A stretch of 47,797 nt of DNA from JBJXHC01 sp046160825 (GTDB taxonomy: Bacteria; Bacteroidota; Ignavibacteria; UBA10030; UBA6906). The notes under the pieces were generated by a model. That model did not search any database. It worked only from the letters and a program-made list of their open reading frames with translations, and was not told where the DNA came from. A program made the translations under genes and the position numbers. Numbering within the stretch: position 1 is the stretch's first letter; every line of letters starts with the position of its first letter. Below are positions 22,698-31,286 of this stretch, piece after piece. Location of the stretch: assembly GCA_046160825.1 (NCBI GenBank), contig JBJXHC010000022.1, forward strand, positions 1 through 47,797. Reading direction: 5' to 3'.

Positions 22698-24223
22698 GTA
22701 TTTCTATGAATGCCGTGAATAAATCGGGTTATGTTTATCTACTGATCAACTCTTCGATGGAAGGATTTGTCAAGATAGGGAAAACGACAAAGACGCCAGA
22801 GGAAAGGGCCAAAGAACTATCAGCGGCGACGGGGGTTCCCACTCCATTTACAGTCGCGTTTGATTCATATTTTGACGATTGCGAGAAAGCTGAAGCATAC
22901 ATTCACAGCTTGTTTCAAGAGAAAGGCTTTAGAGTTTCTGCAAACAAGGAATTCTTTCAGGTCCCGTTGACTGATGCGATCAAGCTTATCCTTGCTGCAA
23001 AAGATGAATTAACAGGATCTTCAGATGATTTGGATATTGGTTTAAGTCGCAATCAGTTCGGAAATGATGATGCCGCCCTTTGGGAAGTATTGTTGGAAAA
23101 GGCTGATGCGTTCTATTATGGTTGGTCTGATGATATTCTACAAGATTATGCTGAGGCGTTAAAGTTGTACAAGCAAGCTGCGAGACTTGGTTCTGCAGAA
23201 GCGTACGAAAAGGTTGCCGCAATGCACATTAGGGGAGAAGGTTGCCAACCCAATTACGAAGTGGCAATAGAGAACCTGAAGGAGGGGGCAAGAAGAGAAA
23301 ACCCAGAGTGCTATTCGATGATGGCTCAGATATTTGGCGGACAGATGTCCGAATTCAAGGATAGCAAATATTTGAATATTGAAAATGCGAAAAAGTGTTG
23401 GCGCAAGTATTTTAGTACTCTATCTGTTGTAAAGATCACTGAAGCAAAGAGTGAACTCGTCTCTACACATCTTCATTTGTATGGATTGTTACTTGAAAGA
23501 GCAGGGAATAGTACGCAAGATGCGGAGTCTTTGGTTGCCTTCGCGCAAAGAGCTTCAAATGGTCTGAGGTCTTCAGGAGCATATAACAATCTCGGTGTAA
23601 GCCTTGGGAAATTAGGTTATCACGAAAACGCAATTCCGTGTTTCAGGAGTGCGATTGATATTTCCGCAAGCGATGCTCAATTCTATGTCAACTTGGCTGC
23701 AAGTTACTTTGCCCTGGAGAATTATCGAGACATGATCGGTGCCCTCCAAGAAGCGCTGAAAATACGACCGACCGATGGTACGATCTATCTAAATCTCGGC
23801 GTAGCCTACGAAAGATACGACCAACTTTTGGAAGCAGAGGAGGCAATAAGGTCAGCGACTCGAATAAGTCCTGCGAATGCAGTTGCTCACTACAACTTGG
23901 GTGTGGTTTATGAAAAACTGGGAAGGCATTCAGACTCCCTGGCTGCTTACAAGAAGGCTACAAGCTTGAAACAAAATGACCCGACCTTTCATAACGGTGT
24001 TGGAACAGCATATTGTAATCTTGGGCAACACGAACAGGCCGTCAAATCATTCAAGAAAGCTCTGGCCCTGAAGAATGATTTTGTCGAAGCACACTTCAAT
24101 CTTGGGGAGTGCTTTTTTGCCTTGGGAGATAGAGATTCTGCTTTGGTTGAATATGAGGTTATCAAGACATTAGACTTCAACATAGCAGAGATGTTCAACA
24201 AGCAAGTTCTTTCGAGGCCCTAA
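22688..24223 (+). CDS. GIY-YIG (T5orf172-type) protein with Sel1 and TPR repeats
   Basis: A 511-residue fusion. Residues about 13-100 form a T5orf172/MUG113-type GIY-YIG domain: GYVYLLINSS, VKIGKT, ERAKELS, EAYIHSLF and NKEFFQV supply the expected Tyr, Arg, His and Glu positions. Residues about 130-250 contain Sel1-like repeats (YAEALKLYKQAARLGSAEAYEKVA). Residues about 290-505 contain at least six TPRs (AVAHYNLGVVYEKLGRHSDSLAAYKKA). TPRs suggest protein sensing or partner binding. ATG 22706 is an alternative start. The stop overlaps the spmA start by one nucleotide. I know no characterised protein with this exact architecture next to a PD-(D/E)XK gene. Confidence 0.83.
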   Translation: MALSISMNAVNKSGYVYLLINSSMEGFVKIGKTTKTPEERAKELSAATGVPTPFTVAFDSYFDDCEKAEAYIHSLFQEKGFRVSANKEFFQVPLTDAIKLILAAKDELTGSSDDLDIGLSRNQFGNDDAALWEVLLEKADAFYYGWSDDILQDYAEALKLYKQAARLGSAEAYEKVAAMHIRGEGCQPNYEVAIENLKEGARRENPECYSMMAQIFGGQMSEFKDSKYLNIENAKKCWRKYFSTLSVVKITEAKSELVSTHLHLYGLLLERAGNSTQDAESLVAFAQRASNGLRSSGAYNNLGVSLGKLGYHENAIPCFRSAIDISASDAQFYVNLAASYFALENYRDMIGALQEALKIRPTDGTIYLNLGVAYERYDQLLEAEEAIRSATRISPANAVAHYNLGVVYEKLGRHSDSLAAYKKATSLKQNDPTFHNGVGTAYCNLGQHEQAVKSFKKALALKNDFVEAHFNLGECFFALGDRDSALVEYEVIKTLDFNIAEMFNKQVLSRP

Positions 24224-24867
24224 TGCTCAACTACATCTGGCTTGCTCTTCTTGTCATCGGGATACTCGTCGCGGCTGGCAAGGATTTCTCACAATCTCCC
24301 GATCCCGCTCAAGGCAAATATCCGAATCTCACCAAGGTTACCAATGACGGGGTCCTCGGCTCGGCGAAAACCGCGGTGACGCTTGCCATCGGACTCATCG
24401 GCATCATGGCGCTATGGCTTGGCGTTATGAAAATTGCGGAGCAGTCGGGGTTGGTTGCCAAACTCGCGCTGTTCCTCAGACCCGTGATGACCCGCCTTTT
24501 TCCTGATGTGCCGGCGGATCATCCTGCGATGGGTGCGATGATTATGAACATCTCCGCCAACATGCTCGGTCTCTCCAACGCTGCCACCCCGCTTGGCCTC
24601 AAGGCAATGGAAGAGCTGAACAAGCTGAGCAAGAAAGCCGGCACTGCAACGGATGCGATGTGTACGTTCCTTGTTATCAATACGAGCAACGTGCAGTTGA
24701 TACCGGCGACGGTGATTGCCATCCGCGCTTCCGCGGGTTCTGCAAATCCAACGGAAATCCTGGGCCCTGCGATTGTGGCAACCACGATTTCAACCCTGGT
24801 TGGAATCATTGTAGTTAAAGCACTAGCGAAACTTCCAGTGTACCGCAAGCAACTGGAGGCCGCATGA
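24223..24867 (+). CDS. spmA: SpmA family membrane protein (nucleoside-recognition/Gate domain)
   Basis: A 214-residue membrane protein homologous to spore maturation protein A of Bacillus. FCB bacteria do not form endospores, so its role is probably envelope- or transport-related and unknown. Signature sequence includes GLIGIMALWLGVMKIAEQSGL and NISANMLGLSNAATPLGLKAME. It is coupled to the upstream TPR gene (TAATG) and to spmB (ATGA at 24864-24867). Confidence 0.92.
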   Translation: MLNYIWLALLVIGILVAAGKDFSQSPDPAQGKYPNLTKVTNDGVLGSAKTAVTLAIGLIGIMALWLGVMKIAEQSGLVAKLALFLRPVMTRLFPDVPADHPAMGAMIMNISANMLGLSNAATPLGLKAMEELNKLSKKAGTATDAMCTFLVINTSNVQLIPATVIAIRASAGSANPTEILGPAIVATTISTLVGIIVVKALAKLPVYRKQLEAA

Positions 24868-25397
24868 TGGATTTCATCCAGACACTTTCCGTGTTGGCGA
24901 TCCCCGCGCTCGTCCTCTTCGTTGTCGTCTATGGGGCAATCAAGAAAGTCAAAATCTACGAGGCGTTTGTCGAAGGGGCGAAGGAAGGATTCAACGTCGG
25001 TGTACGAATTATTCCATATCTGGTGGCGATGCTCGTGGCAATAGGCGTGTTTCGTGCTGGTGGAGCGATGGATATTCTTACATGGGTACTCTCTCCAGTT
25101 ACATCATTGATTGGCATGCCAGCCGAAGTTTTGCCTATGGCAATTATGAGACCACTTTCCGGTAGTGGGGGTCTCGGCGTGATGTCGGAGACCATCAACA
25201 CGCATGGAGTTGATTCACTGATTGGGAGAATGGTTGCAGTGATTATGGGAAGTGGTGAGACAACGTTTTACGTCCTTGCGGTGTACTTCGGGTCGGTGTC
25301 GGTCTACAAGACACGTCATGCAGTGCCGGCAGGAATCGTTGCTGACATCGCGGGCATCCTCGCATCGGTGTGGATAGTGAATCTGGTGTTCGGCTAG
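24864..25397 (+). CDS. spmB: SpmB family membrane protein (nucleoside-recognition/Gate domain)
   Basis: A 177-residue partner of SpmA. Family segments are VRIIPYLVAMLVAIGVFRAGGAMD, MRPLSGSGGLGVM and VIMGSGETTFYVLAVYFGSV. GGAGG lies 4 nt before ATG 24864 and 7 nt before ATG 24867, so either may be used. In some bacteria spmA and spmB are fused into one protein; here they overlap. Function outside sporulation is unknown. Confidence 0.93.
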   Translation: MMDFIQTLSVLAIPALVLFVVVYGAIKKVKIYEAFVEGAKEGFNVGVRIIPYLVAMLVAIGVFRAGGAMDILTWVLSPVTSLIGMPAEVLPMAIMRPLSGSGGLGVMSETINTHGVDSLIGRMVAVIMGSGETTFYVLAVYFGSVSVYKTRHAVPAGIVADIAGILASVWIVNLVFG

Positions 25398-25452
25398 AAG
25401 GTCGTAGGTGGTGGGTGGATAGGTGACCACACCTCGAACCTCAAACCCGGCC

Positions 25453-25481
25453 TTGCTTTTCAGGGGGTTGGTGTCTATATT
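25453..25481 (+). promoter_or_regulatory. candidate promoter of the proline dehydrogenase gene
   Basis: TTGCTT (25453-25458), a 17-nt spacer and TATATT (25476-25481), followed by an AT-rich stretch. The -35 matches only its TTG core, but the spacing and -10 equal those at def. Confidence 0.45.
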
Positions 25482-25561
25482 TTTCCGACTTTTTAGTTTC
25501 CATTCATTTTCTGGTGTAATACGTTGAGAGTTTGGGCCTCCAGAACGGACTTCAAGATTTC

Positions 25562-26464
25562 ATGAATCTGCTCAATAAGCTTGTTGTTGCAGCGCTTCCA
25601 GCGGTTCCCAAACCCGTCGTTCGTCATTTCGCCGGTCGCTATATAGCAGGCGAAACACTTGCCGATGCCGTTCGCTGTGTCAGGCAACTGAACAAAGAAG
25701 GAGCCTGTGCAACGCTTGATGTTCTTGGTGAGGACATCACCAACGAAAGCGAGGCGATTCAATCGCGAAACCAGTCCATTGAGGCGTTGCACGCAATAAC
25801 GAAGGAGAAACTCGACTCCAATCTCTCGATCAAACTCACTTCTCTCGGATTGAAGCTCGGTGTTGATTTCTGCAGGGAGAATGTACGGGAGATTCTGAAA
25901 GTTGCCGCGGGCTATGGTACGTTTGTCCGTTTTGATATGGAAGGCTCGAGTTGTACCAGCGACACGATTTCGATTTTCCAGGTACTCAACAAGGAATTCC
26001 CGAAGACAGGAATCGTGTTGCAGGCATACATGCGCCGCTCGGAAGACGACGTCAAGTTGCTGGTGAAGAACAAGACGAACTTCCGTCTCTGTAAAGGCAT
26101 CTATAAAGAGTCTGCTCACATTGCGTTTCAGGGAAGGGAAGAAGTCCAGCAGAATTACCTGAAGCTGCTTGAGATGATGTTGGGGAATAATTGCTACGTT
26201 GGTGTGGCGACCCACGATTCGGTTCTTGTTGAGGGTGCGCAGCGCATCGTTCTGCAATTGGGATTAAAGAAAGACCAGTATGAATTCCAGATGCTGCTTG
26301 GTGTCCGGCCGGAGTTGCGGCGCAAGCTTGTACGCGACGGTCAGAAGTTAAGACTGTATGTTCCGTTTGGCGAACACTGGTACGCATACTCCGTGCGTCG
26401 GTTCAAGGAGAACCCTGAGATTGCGGGGTATGTCTTCAAAGCGTTGTTTACGCGTAACGTGTAG
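25562..26464 (+). CDS. proline dehydrogenase (monofunctional)
   Basis: FAD enzyme oxidising L-proline to pyrroline-5-carboxylate. From ATG 25562 the protein has 300 residues; this start gives MNLLNKLVVAALPAVPKPVV, which looks like the family N-terminus. TTG 25532 with GAGAG upstream is an alternative. Motifs of the beta-alpha barrel are visible: IKLTSLG, FVRFDMEGS, RLCKGIYKES, VGVATHD, EFQMLLGVRPE and LRLYVPFGEHWYAYSVRRFKENPE with the substrate-binding RR pair. No pyrroline-5-carboxylate dehydrogenase is adjacent. Confidence 0.94.
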   Translation: MNLLNKLVVAALPAVPKPVVRHFAGRYIAGETLADAVRCVRQLNKEGACATLDVLGEDITNESEAIQSRNQSIEALHAITKEKLDSNLSIKLTSLGLKLGVDFCRENVREILKVAAGYGTFVRFDMEGSSCTSDTISIFQVLNKEFPKTGIVLQAYMRRSEDDVKLLVKNKTNFRLCKGIYKESAHIAFQGREEVQQNYLKLLEMMLGNNCYVGVATHDSVLVEGAQRIVLQLGLKKDQYEFQMLLGVRPELRRKLVRDGQKLRLYVPFGEHWYAYSVRRFKENPEIAGYVFKALFTRNV

Positions 26465-26530
26465 GAAATTGTGCGGGAGAAGTACATCCACCATACGTCA
26501 TTCACATCTCACTAAATAAAAGGAGAACGC

Positions 26531-28603
26531 ATGGCAGAGCAGAATCCGGGCAAGGCGGTAGTACACAAGCCCTACATCCCTCCCGAAAGAATCATTCCGG
26601 AGTTCACCATCAAATCGGTGACCCTCGGCGCGTTCTTCGGGATCGTGTTTGGTGCGGCGACCGTCTATCTTGCCCTCAAAGCCGGACTGACCGTTTCGGC
26701 ATCGATCCCGATTGCCGTGTTGGCAATTTCCATCGGGCAGAAACTTCTCAAGACCACCATCCTTGAGAATAATATTATCCAGACTGCCGGTTCGGCGGGC
26801 GAATCCATTGCCGCCGGCGTGGTCTTCACACTGCCTGGTTTCCTCTTCCTCTCGTTGAATGAAGCTGGAAGGAGTGTTGGCGCAGACTACTTCAATTACT
26901 GGACGATTTTCCTCCTGTCGCTCTTCGGCGGTATTCTCGGAACGTTGATGATGATTCCGTTACGCCGCTCGTTGATTGTGAAAGAGCATGGCGTGTTACC
27001 GTATCCGGAAGGAACGGCCTGTGCTTCGGTGCTCATTGCCGGTGACAAGGGTGGTGACTTCGCGAAGACGGCGTTCCAGGGAGTGTTCTTCGCTCTGGGT
27101 TATGCAGTTCTCCAGAAAATCTTCCACGTGATTGCCGAAACACCGGCGTGGGTGACGAAGCAAAGCAACAAGTACTTTCCTTCAGCAACTGTCAATGGAG
27201 AAATTACTCCGGAGTATCTCGGTGTCGGATATATCATCGGACCGAAGATCGCTGGTGTACTGGTAGCCGGTGGTGTTCTCGCATGGGTGGCTTTGATCCC
27301 GTTGCTTGCATCGCTGGTTCCTCCCATCGTAATTGCCGCGCAGTTGGTGAAGCTTGGAGTATTGAAGGATCTGCTTACCGTCGGTGGTTTGAATGGCGTG
27401 GGCTGGGATCCGGTAACACAGACATTTTCCAACATGCCGCAAGCTATATACCGCGCGTACGTTCGTCAGATTGGCGCCGGTGCGGTAGCTGCAGGTGGCT
27501 TTATCACGCTCATCAAGACCCTTCCCACCATTGTCTCGTCCTTCAAGGATAGTCTTGCATCGCTCAAAGACAAGAGTGCAGGGGGGAAAGTGTTACGAAC
27601 AGATCAGGACCTCTCCATCATGGTTGTGGTCGGCGGCAGCATCGGTCTGGTTCTCCTGCTGGCTTTCCTGCCGCAGATACCGGGCGACACGATTGTGAAC
27701 AAGCTTCTGACTGGAGTACTGATTGTCATATTCGGCTTCTTCTTTGTCACGGTTGCAAGCCGCATCGTTGGTATTATCGGTTCAAGTTCCAATCCCATTT
27801 CCGGTATGACCATCGCAACGCTGATGGGGACATGTTTGATTTTTGTTGCCATTGGATGGACGGGGATTTCGTTTGAGCCTCTTGCCCTTGTAGTCGGTGG
27901 CATGGTGTGTATCGCTGCCGCAAATGGTGGCGCAACAAGCCAGGATCTAAAAACAGGCTACATTATCGGCGCCACGCCAAGGTACCAGCAGATCAGTTTG
28001 TTTGTTGGTGCGATTGCATCGGCAACGGTTATCGGTGCAACATTGCAGATTCTTGATACGCCGACGACCGAACAGGCCGCGGCCGGGATGACGCACATGA
28101 TCGGCTCGGATAAATTCCCCGCGCCGCAAGGCACATTGATGGCAACATTGATCAAGGGACTTCTCTCGTTCAATCTTGACTGGCAATTCGTGCTGGTGGG
28201 AGCTTTCCTTGCGATCACGATGGAACTCTGTGGTGTGAAGTCATTGTCGTTCGCGGTAGGCGCATACCTCCCATTGTCCACGACACTGCCGATTTTCGCC
28301 GGCGGAGCGATCAAAGGCATTGCAGACTGGTCGGCAAAGAAAAAGCATCAGAAGACTGAGGACAGCGAGCTTGGCACAGGTAGCTTATTCGCAACAGGAC
28401 TCGTTGCAGGTGGCGCATTGACAGGTGTTATCGTCGCAATTGTCACTGTGCTTTATGAAGACATTGCCAACTGGAGCCTTGAGCATGGTCTCACCGGTGC
28501 GCTTGGCGCTTCCGGTTATGAATTACTCGGCGTGATTTGCTTTGCGATCATGGGCATTGTGCTCTATAAGGTTGCCCGCAAGCCGCAACCGAAGATAGAC
28601 TAG
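26531..28603 (+). CDS. OPT family oligopeptide transporter, copy 1
   Basis: A 690-residue inner-membrane protein with many hydrophobic helices. It shows the OPT start IPEFTIKSVTLGAFFGIVFGAATVYLALKAGLTVSASIPIAV and conserved segments NNIIQTAGSAGESIAAGVVF and PYPEGTACASVL, each shown by families of small-peptide or metal-chelate transporters (cut here for length: see residues about 15-60, 75-100 and 155-170). The start has AAAAGGAG upstream. Length is normal. A paralogue lies 2.7 kb downstream. The substrate, di- to tetrapeptides or a metal-peptide complex, cannot be inferred. Confidence 0.95.
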   Translation: MAEQNPGKAVVHKPYIPPERIIPEFTIKSVTLGAFFGIVFGAATVYLALKAGLTVSASIPIAVLAISIGQKLLKTTILENNIIQTAGSAGESIAAGVVFTLPGFLFLSLNEAGRSVGADYFNYWTIFLLSLFGGILGTLMMIPLRRSLIVKEHGVLPYPEGTACASVLIAGDKGGDFAKTAFQGVFFALGYAVLQKIFHVIAETPAWVTKQSNKYFPSATVNGEITPEYLGVGYIIGPKIAGVLVAGGVLAWVALIPLLASLVPPIVIAAQLVKLGVLKDLLTVGGLNGVGWDPVTQTFSNMPQAIYRAYVRQIGAGAVAAGGFITLIKTLPTIVSSFKDSLASLKDKSAGGKVLRTDQDLSIMVVVGGSIGLVLLLAFLPQIPGDTIVNKLLTGVLIVIFGFFFVTVASRIVGIIGSSSNPISGMTIATLMGTCLIFVAIGWTGISFEPLALVVGGMVCIAAANGGATSQDLKTGYIIGATPRYQQISLFVGAIASATVIGATLQILDTPTTEQAAAGMTHMIGSDKFPAPQGTLMATLIKGLLSFNLDWQFVLVGAFLAITMELCGVKSLSFAVGAYLPLSTTLPIFAGGAIKGIADWSAKKKHQKTEDSELGTGSLFATGLVAGGALTGVIVAIVTVLYEDIANWSLEHGLTGALGASGYELLGVICFAIMGIVLYKVARKPQPKID

Positions 28604-28630
28604 CCCAGCTTTACATCTGCAATATTCTGA

Positions 28631-28656
28631 GCCCCGTTTGTTTTCCCGAACGGGGC
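28631..28656. other. stable hairpin after the OPT gene
   Basis: GCCCCGTT and AACGGGGC pair over 8 bp around a 10-nt loop, 28 nt after the OPT stop. There is no T-run; it is followed 24 nt later by a second hairpin with one. Confidence 0.6.
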
Positions 28657-28679
28657 GAAGAATCTGAAACGATGTCTCT

Positions 28680-28706
28680 AAAAGCCCGCACTGCACGTGG
28701 GCTTTT
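28680..28706. terminator. intrinsic terminator after OPT copy 1
   Basis: AAAAGCCC and GGGCTTTT pair around an 11-nt loop, with TTTT on the plus strand and AAAA before the stem, so it could stop transcription in either direction. Confidence 0.7.
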
Positions 28707-28762
28707 GGCGTTTTCCGAACCTCATGTTCCGATAATTGCCTCTATATTTCCAAAGAAGTATC

Positions 28763-28792
28763 TTGTTGGCGTCTTTCCTGATCTACTACTAT
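28763..28792 (+). promoter_or_regulatory. candidate promoter of the YCF48-repeat gene
   Basis: TTGTTG (28763-28768), an 18-nt spacer and TACTAT (28787-28792), 53 nt before ATG 28846. The position after the terminator and before the signal peptide fits a separate transcription unit. Confidence 0.4.
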
Positions 28793-28845
28793 TGATTCGA
28801 GATCTGCACTCAGCCCACTTCTCTCCAATCATTGAGAGTCCAACA

Positions 28846-31138
28846 ATGAATGCTCTTCGATGTTTCCTCGCGCGGCTAGCTGTTGTCTCCACAGTGGTTT
28901 GTATTGCGATTGGTTCTTCCGTCAATTTACACGCCCAGGGAACATGGACGTGGCAAAGTCCGTTGCCTCAGGGAAACAACCTTCAGTCCGTGAGCTTTGT
29001 TGATGCGAACATAGGAACTGCGGTGGGATCCCGCGGGACAATCCTGCGTACGACGAATAGCGGTACAACCTGGATCATTCAGAACAGTGGAACGACAACC
29101 ACGTTCAACGCCGTGGATTTCCCTGATGCCAATAACGGGACCGCCGTCGGAACCGCCGGCGTGTTCCACACAACAGATGGCGGAGAAACCTGGACCCAAC
29201 AAACCGGCCCAACGAATTACGCAGGGGTTTCATTCAGCGATGCGAATACCGGCACCATTGTTGGCGCGGGCATCTATCGGACAACAGATGCTGGAACGAC
29301 GTGGACTCCGCAGACGAACCCTTCCGGTCAGTACCTCCATGAAGTTTCGTTCGTCGATGCAAACCATGGCATAGCTGTGGGTGGGCTCGGAACGATCCTT
29401 CGAACTACGGATGGTGGCGCAAACTGGACTCCGGGGACAAGCGGCACAACCTCTCTTTTGCTCGGCACGTTCATGGTTGATGTGAATATTGGATATGCTA
29501 CTGGCCTTCAAGCAACGATTATCAAAACTACAAACGGTGGAGTGACATGGTCGCCATCTCAATTGCCTCTTACAAATAACATTATACGTTCAGTCTCGTT
29601 TGTTGATGCCAGCAATGGAACAGTAGTGGGCGATTACGGATTCATTAATCACACGACAAACGGCGGAGCGACCTGGGTGCCGCAATCCATGGGCAGCACC
29701 AACTATCTGTTCGGAGTTTGCTTCACGAACATCACCACAGGAACTGCAGTCGGTGAACATGGAATCATCTATCGCACCACCAATGGGGGGACAACATGGG
29801 TTCCCACAGTTCACGGGCACGCTGAATGCACTTTTTAGTGTTTCTTTTGTCGGTGCGAACATCGGTACTGCCGTCGGTGATCTGGGCACAATAGTTCATA
29901 CGACCAATGGCGGCAGCACGTGGGTTGACCAGGCCAGCGGGACCACAGCGCTTCTGTATGGGGTTTCGTTTACTGACGCCAATACAGGGACTGCAGTGGG
30001 AGGGGAAGGAACGATCCGCCGAACCACAGATGGCGGAACAACGTGGTCGGGGCAGACCAGCGGAACAACAAATCCCCTCTTGGGGGTTTCCTTCTCAGAT
30101 GCCAATAATGGGACGGCTGTTGGAACAAGTGGCACCATAATGCGCACGACAAACGGAGGTACAACGTGGGCTCCGCAAACCAGCGGCACGACAAATACAC
30201 TTCAGGGTGTTTTATTTACAGATGCCAACAACGGAACAACCGTGGGAAACCTCGGCACCATTCGTCGAACGACGAATGGTGGCACAACGTGGACACCGCA
30301 AACCAGCGGTACAACGAACACTCTCAATGGCGTTGACTTCACCGATCCGAGCCATGGTGTGGCAGTGGGCGACGGAGAGATACTTCTAACCACTAACGGT
30401 GGAACAACATGGGACATAGTTGGTGGTTCATTTGGTCATATCTACTACAGTGTTTCTTTTTCTGATCATGACAATGGAACGACCGTGGGATCGGAAATCC
30501 GACGAACGTCCGACGGGGGACAGAGTTGGACTCTTGAACCAACGATAACCATAGGCGGGCTATACGGGGTTGCTGTCCCTGATGCAGAACATGCGACCGG
30601 CGTGGGTACCTACGGGACAATTCTCCACAGGATTGATCCCCCGGTTCCTCCTCCCACGTCCTCATACTATTTCTTTGCGGGATGGAACCTCGTTTCTGTT
30701 CCATTGTCTCTTCTTGACTACTCGACCAGCGCAGTCTTTCCCACTGCGGTCGGCAGCATCTTCAAGTACGCGAATGGTTACACTTCTGCTACAGTTCTTG
30801 AGAATGGACCAGGATACTGGGCAAAGTTTGGTGCAGATGAACTTGTGGACATGATTGGCTATCCGAGAACCTCCGATACGATTTCCATCAGTGAAGGGTG
30901 GAACCTCATTGGTTCTATTTCCAACTCTGTTCTCCGTGAGAATATTATTGAGGATCCACCTGGAATCATTGAAGGGGAAATCTTTGGGTATGATGCCAAT
31001 GGATATTTTATTGCGCCGAGCATTGAGCCGTCACAGGCGTATTGGTTGAAGGGTTCACAGGCGGGTAACATCATACTTCCGGTCACGGTTGGTCGTTCAC
31101 CAAGTCGATCTGAGCAGAAACGCTCACTTCATCGGTGA
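28846..31138 (+). pseudogene. secreted YCF48/BNR-like repeat protein, frameshifted
   Basis: A secreted beta-propeller-type protein of about 760 residues broken by a one-base shift. The first part (28846 to the stop at 29836-29838) has a signal peptide ending in LHAQG and about seven repeats of the form FVDANIGTAVGxxGTILRTTNGGTTW. The second part continues in the next frame. Removing one C from CCC at 29803-29805 restores WVPQFTGTLNALFSVSF in one frame through to 31138, which adds about seven more repeats and two GWNLVS/GWNLIG segments. ATG 28846 is the start; the frame is open upstream to 28672 without gene-like sequence. It may be a sequencing error. The family is related to plant photosystem-assembly factor YCF48, but in these bacteria is usually a cell-surface protein of unknown role. 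Confidence 0.82.
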
Positions 31139-31286
31139 AGGCAACATACGTATCGGAATGAGCGATCCAACAATTTCAATCGTTTCAGTCTGACCTCTGT
31201 GCGACTTCCGTCAGTCCACGTTGATTCTTCCACGTTTTTTGCTTTCTTAGGTACCAATCCAATTTCATCCACCAGCCAACACTTCT

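Noticed and set aside
28672..28845. Upstream extension of the YCF48 protein to an earlier ATG
   Set aside because: The extension overlaps the terminator hairpin and candidate promoter, and the signal peptide begins at ATG 28846.
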